DNA of 64,000 bases from an uncultured Draconibacterium sp. (GTDB lineage: Bacteria > Bacteroidota > Bacteroidia > Bacteroidales > Prolixibacteraceae), in assembly GCF_913060805.1 (NCBI RefSeq), contig NZ_CAJXTC010000016.1, positions 1 to 64,000 of the forward strand. The letters run 5' to 3'. Made by a program: the position numbers and the translations under genes. Of the stretch, positions 60,589 through 64,000 are shown piece after piece; within the stretch, counting starts at the first letter, position 1, and each line of letters opens with the position of its first letter. The notes under the pieces are model-generated. The model ran no database searches. It was not told the DNA's origin and worked only from the letters and a program-made list of their open reading frames with translations.

Positions 60589-62826
60589 TTACTGCTTAAT
60601 CTCCAAAACTCCACCTTTTACCAAATCTGCATGATTGATGAAGAACGATTTTTGCTTTTTACCGTTTAGTGAAATACTGCTTATTTTATCGCCTGAGCCG
60701 GATTTTTTGATCACAAGTGATTCTCCGGGATAAAAGTTTTGATCCAGCTGAATTGTTACTTCATCAAAAACAGGCGTGGCGATGGCATAATTCATATCGC
60801 CCGGTAAAACAGGGTAAATTCCCATCATGGAATAAACGATCCAGGTCGACATGGTTCCGGTATCGTCGTTACCCGGCAAACCGTCAGGCGCATTTTTAAA
60901 GTAGGTGCCCATTAAACGATTCAGTTCTTTTTGCGTGCGCCACTCTTCGCCTCGTATATAGTTAAAAAGCCAAGGGTAATGAATATCCGGCTCATTGGCC
61001 ATATCAAAATGACCATCATCGAAAATGGCCTGCAGTTTTTTTACCAATTCCTTTTTGCCACCATTCAACGCTATCATCCCATCCATGTCGTGATGTGCAC
61101 AGAATGTATATTGGTAAGCATTTCCTTCGTGGAAACCCGGACTTGGCTCAAAATTCTCTCCCTGACGTGGGTTAAAATCAGGCATAAATTCCCCATTCTC
61201 CAACTTCGGACGAATGATTCCAAACTCCTTATCGTAATAGTTTTTGTAGCCTCTCGATTGTCTCAGAAAACGTTCGTAATCGTCATCTTTCCCCAGTTCT
61301 TTAGCCATTTGTGCCAGGTTCCAGTCGGCAATGTAATATTCCAGTGCATGCGACACCGAATTATCATATTGCTCCTTTAAGGGCACATAACCGTGCGAAA
61401 TATAATGGTCGATATCCGGGCGGATTTTGTTTTCAGCGCCGGGAGTTGTTGCCGATTTATACATGGCCTCGTAAGCTTTTTCAATATCAAAATCGCGGAT
61501 GCCACGAAACCAGGTGTCAACAATTACCGGTAAAGCCGGGTCGCCTTCCATAACATGTGTTTCTGTGCTGTTTAATTCCCAACGTGGCAGCCAGCCACTT
61601 TCGTCGTACATTTCAATCATCGATTGTACAACATTTAACTGCTGTTGCGGGAATGCTAAACTCATAAAAGGGTGCAGATTTCGGTAAGTATCCCACAGCG
61701 AAAAAGTGGTGTAGCGCTCGCCGTTCGGATGAGTTTTTATCTCAAACGATTCCATTGCCGGATACTGTCCGTTTACATCGCTCAAAATATTTGGGTGGAT
61801 TTGAATATGATACAAACCGGTATAGAAAACTGTTTTCTGATCATCGGTTCCACCTTTTACCGTAATAGTTGAGAGTGCTTCATTCCACTTTTCCACCGCT
61901 TGTTTGCGGGTAGCTTCAAAGTCAAATTTTTTCGATTCAAAGTTCAAATTCAGTCGTGCATTATCGATACTTACGTAAGAAATTCCTACTTCAACCAGAA
62001 TTTCTTCGTTCGCTTGGGTATTAAAAGTAAACCAGCTGCCAATGCTGTCGCCGGCCATTTCTGCCTGGAAGTTTTTGTAGTATTTTATTTTGTCGCTGGT
62101 AGCCGACCATGCTGCTTCCGGCCCCATTTTTGGCATCTTTTTCCATACGCCAAACTCTTCAGCCGGTTTACTAAAACGCGCCACAAAATATACGGGGCGT
62201 TCGGTGCCGTCGTTGTAACAGAAAGTACCGGTCATTCGCCAGCCTTCTATTTCCTGGTTATTCACAATTTTTATTGATGCGCCACTTTCATTAGTCAATC
62301 CGTTACCAAGGTCGATCAGGATATTCGATTGTCCGGCCGGAAAAGTAAAGCGGCTGATTCCTGTACGTTCCGTCGCCGAAACTTCAGTATTAATGTCGTA
62401 TTTATTCAGGAAGGTAGAATAATACCCCGGGTGAGCCACTTGTTCACTCATTTCTGAGCCGTATTCGCGGTGATCACCATTAACGTCGCCTGTTGTTGGC
62501 ATCAAAAGAATTACACACAACTCGGGGCAGCCAACACCACTGAGGTTCACGTGTGAGTAGCCTGTAAAATATTTGTTGTCCCACGAATAGGGCGTCGACC
62601 ACCAGCCATCGTCTTTGTCGCGAGCGTTTAATGGCGAGTTCCCGCTAACATTAAAAGGCACCACTGAAACCATTCCACGCGGAACTACAGCTCCCGGATT
62701 GGTTGTTCCATAGTTGGTTGTCCCGATAAACGGATTTACCCAATCGGCCGGAGTTTGAGCCGAAATGGTGTAAGCGCAAAACAAAAATGCGAACAATTGG
62801 AGGGCTATCTTTTTTAGATTATTCAT
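60589..62826 (-). CDS. GH92-family glycoside hydrolase (alpha-mannosidase), second copy
   Basis: 745 residues from the ATG at 62826, chosen because the -7 box lies upstream of it and inside the longer frame. The signal peptide is IALQLFAFLFCAYTISAQT. GH92 landmarks are TTNPGAVVPRGMVSVVPF, GYSHVNLSGVGCPELCVILL, RYTTFSLWDTYRNLHPFMSL near 390, FHEGNAYQYTFCAHHD near 575 and GNDDTGTMSTWIVYSMMGIY near 655. Sequence differs from the other GH92 gene, so linkage specificity may differ. The two are in one orientation, separated by the palindromic repeat. Confidence 0.93.
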   Translation of the reverse strand: MNNLKKIALQLFAFLFCAYTISAQTPADWVNPFIGTTNYGTTNPGAVVPRGMVSVVPFNVSGNSPLNARDKDDGWWSTPYSWDNKYFTGYSHVNLSGVGCPELCVILLMPTTGDVNGDHREYGSEMSEQVAHPGYYSTFLNKYDINTEVSATERTGISRFTFPAGQSNILIDLGNGLTNESGASIKIVNNQEIEGWRMTGTFCYNDGTERPVYFVARFSKPAEEFGVWKKMPKMGPEAAWSATSDKIKYYKNFQAEMAGDSIGSWFTFNTQANEEILVEVGISYVSIDNARLNLNFESKKFDFEATRKQAVEKWNEALSTITVKGGTDDQKTVFYTGLYHIQIHPNILSDVNGQYPAMESFEIKTHPNGERYTTFSLWDTYRNLHPFMSLAFPQQQLNVVQSMIEMYDESGWLPRWELNSTETHVMEGDPALPVIVDTWFRGIRDFDIEKAYEAMYKSATTPGAENKIRPDIDHYISHGYVPLKEQYDNSVSHALEYYIADWNLAQMAKELGKDDDYERFLRQSRGYKNYYDKEFGIIRPKLENGEFMPDFNPRQGENFEPSPGFHEGNAYQYTFCAHHDMDGMIALNGGKKELVKKLQAIFDDGHFDMANEPDIHYPWLFNYIRGEEWRTQKELNRLMGTYFKNAPDGLPGNDDTGTMSTWIVYSMMGIYPVLPGDMNYAIATPVFDEVTIQLDQNFYPGESLVIKKSGSGDKISSISLNGKKQKSFFINHADLVKGGVLEIKQ

Positions 62827-62861
62827 TTTGGTGTCGTAGTTTTTAAATATTTTACAAAGTG

Positions 62862-62869
62862 CAAATATA
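62862..62869 (-). promoter_or_regulatory. -7 box of the second GH92 gene
   Basis: TATATTTG on the minus strand; the transcription start would be near 62856, giving a 30-base leader to the ATG at 62826. Confidence 0.6.
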
Positions 62870-62909
62870 AACATATCTTTATCCCAATATATCGAAAGCG
62901 TAAATTATC

Positions 62910-64000
62910 ATGAATAAGTTAATTACATTTTTAATTGCCTGTATAATTTTTGTTTCCTGTGGTGTGCAAAATGGGGCGAAAGACGAGTCCGCAACAGCAG
63001 TAAACGTTATGGCGTACTATGTTCCGCGCGAGGGATACATGCCCGATGAGTTGCCGCTGGATCAGTTAACACATATCATTTTTAGCTTTAGCAAAGTTAT
63101 TGATGGGAAGATGCAATTCAGGAATGAGAACGCCGATGCAATTATGAAACAGCTGGTGGCGCAAAAGGAAAAATACCCGCAGTTAAAAGTAATGATCGCT
63201 TGTGGCGGCTGGACGGCCGATGGTTTTTCAGATGCAGTTTTCACTGAAGAAAGCCGGACAAAATTTATTGCCAGCACCATCGATTTTGTTGAGAATTACC
63301 AGTTGGATGGCGTTGATATTGACTGGGAATACCCGGCCATTCCTGCAGGCGGAACAAAAGCGCGCCCTGAGGATAAGGAAAATTTTACTCTTTTGATGAA
63401 AGGTTTGCGTGAGGCCCTGGATCAACTCGATCGCCCGCAAACACTAACTTTTGCATCTGCAGGATGGAAACGTTACTATAAAAATGTGGAATTGCTGGAG
63501 GTAATGAAATACGTTGATTATATGAACGTAATGACTTACGATCAGGCGGGTGGAGCAACAACATTTGCTACACATCACACCGCATTGGGGCACCGTTCGC
63601 TGGATGATATTTCAGAAACTCCACTTGGCGTGGCTATGACACAACAAAATGCCGAATTACCCGAAGGTGAAGATTTGTGGGAACCGCAGTCGGCTGAAGA
63701 GATTATTCGCTTTTGTGTGGATAAAGGTGTCGACCCGAAACAAATCGTAATCGGTGCAGCATTTTACGGCCGCGGCTGGAAAGGTGTTCCGCCCGAAAAC
63801 GATGGTTTGTACCAACCTAATACCGGCCCCATCAGCGGAGGTACTTCGTATTCCGTTCTGTTAACTGATTTTACTGAGAATGATGGCTACGAAAAACACT
63901 GGGATCCGGTAGCCAAAGCTCCGTTTTTGTATAATCCTAACGACAGCATATTTGTTACTTACGACGATACCGTTTCGGTAAAACTAAAAACACAATACGC
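62910..64000 (+). CDS. GH18-family glycoside hydrolase (chitinase-like) lipoprotein, truncated by window end
   Basis: About 363 codons remain open at the right edge. The start gives a lipoprotein signal (LITFLIACIIFVSCGVQ; cysteine at residue 17). GH18 barrel motifs are VMAYYVPREGY near 34, IIFSFSKVIDG near 57, VMIACGGWTADG near 94, the catalytic DGVDIDWEYP near 134 (glutamate is the acid/base), MNVMTYDQAGG near 205 and GAAFYGRGWKG near 287. This set is chitinase-like rather than of the short endoglycosidase type, yet it lies divergent from two GH92 mannosidases, a context seen for N-glycan breakdown. The substrate is therefore open. Confidence 0.93.
   Translation, partial: MNKLITFLIACIIFVSCGVQNGAKDESATAVNVMAYYVPREGYMPDELPLDQLTHIIFSFSKVIDGKMQFRNENADAIMKQLVAQKEKYPQLKVMIACGGWTADGFSDAVFTEESRTKFIASTIDFVENYQLDGVDIDWEYPAIPAGGTKARPEDKENFTLLMKGLREALDQLDRPQTLTFASAGWKRYYKNVELLEVMKYVDYMNVMTYDQAGGATTFATHHTALGHRSLDDISETPLGVAMTQQNAELPEGEDLWEPQSAEEIIRFCVDKGVDPKQIVIGAAFYGRGWKGVPPENDGLYQPNTGPISGGTSYSVLLTDFTENDGYEKHWDPVAKAPFLYNPNDSIFVTYDDTVSVKLKTQY

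Noticed and set aside
1-64000. CRISPR array or rRNA genes
   Set aside because: I saw no evenly spaced direct repeats and no rRNA signature sequences.

Overview
The window looks like chromosomal DNA of a Bacteroidota bacterium, probably a marine or sediment member of the Marinilabiliales/Prolixibacteraceae group (inference). The signs are a Bacteroidetes-type Tra conjugation module, TAnnTTTG-type -7 promoter boxes, the Chlamydia/Bacteroidetes-type V-ATPase with its DUF2764 subunit, GH92 mannosidases and many secreted proteins ending their signal peptide in SKAQ/FAQ-like motifs.

Region 1 (about 1-14.9 kb) is the right part of an integrative conjugative element (ICE). It holds the tail of traF, the traG VirB4-like ATPase, two secreted Tra-region proteins, traJ, K, L, M and N, a VirD4-type coupling protein, a DUF3945-type protein, a strongly palindromic candidate oriT, a ribbon-helix-helix accessory protein and an HxDxxHxH relaxase. 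A cargo tail follows: a STAS-like protein, an ArdC-type antirestriction protein and a HigB/HigA toxin-antitoxin pair. No integrase lies in the window; the element must continue to the left. A terminator at 14.87-14.90 kb, preceded by what may be the 3' end of an interrupted host gene, is the likely right junction.

Region 2 (15-26 kb) is chromosomal: two tandem secreted BNR/VPS10-like propellers, a candidate small RNA on the minus strand, the 23S rRNA methyltransferase RlmD, an OmpA-family outer-membrane protein and a two-component system. Region 3 (26-35 kb) is a compact seven-gene V-type ATPase operon in the unusual order A-B-E-DUF2764-D-I-K, then two universal-stress proteins. The K subunit keeps the residues that bind Na+ in the Enterococcus hirae enzyme.

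Region 4 (35-45.8 kb) contains tRNA-Pro(GGG) beside a partial tRNA copy in a hairpin-rich block, trxB, a hemolysin III protein, several small secreted proteins, a macrodomain protein, and a three-gene minus-strand cluster (amidohydrolase, TIGR02594-like peptidoglycan hydrolase without signal peptide, unknown helical protein) that I cannot assign to a known system.

Region 5 (45.8-58 kb) has a SNF2 helicase, a NYN/OST-HTH gene split by a one-base frameshift next to a cold-shock-domain gene, and the OadG-OadA-OadB sodium-pumping decarboxylase operon, which together with the V-ATPase suggests sodium-coupled energetics. A mosaic of hairpin repeats, a VOC protein and a large hybrid sensor kinase follow. 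Region 6 (58-64 kb) is a glycan locus: two GH92 mannosidases on the minus strand, diverging from a GH18 lipoprotein that runs off the right edge.
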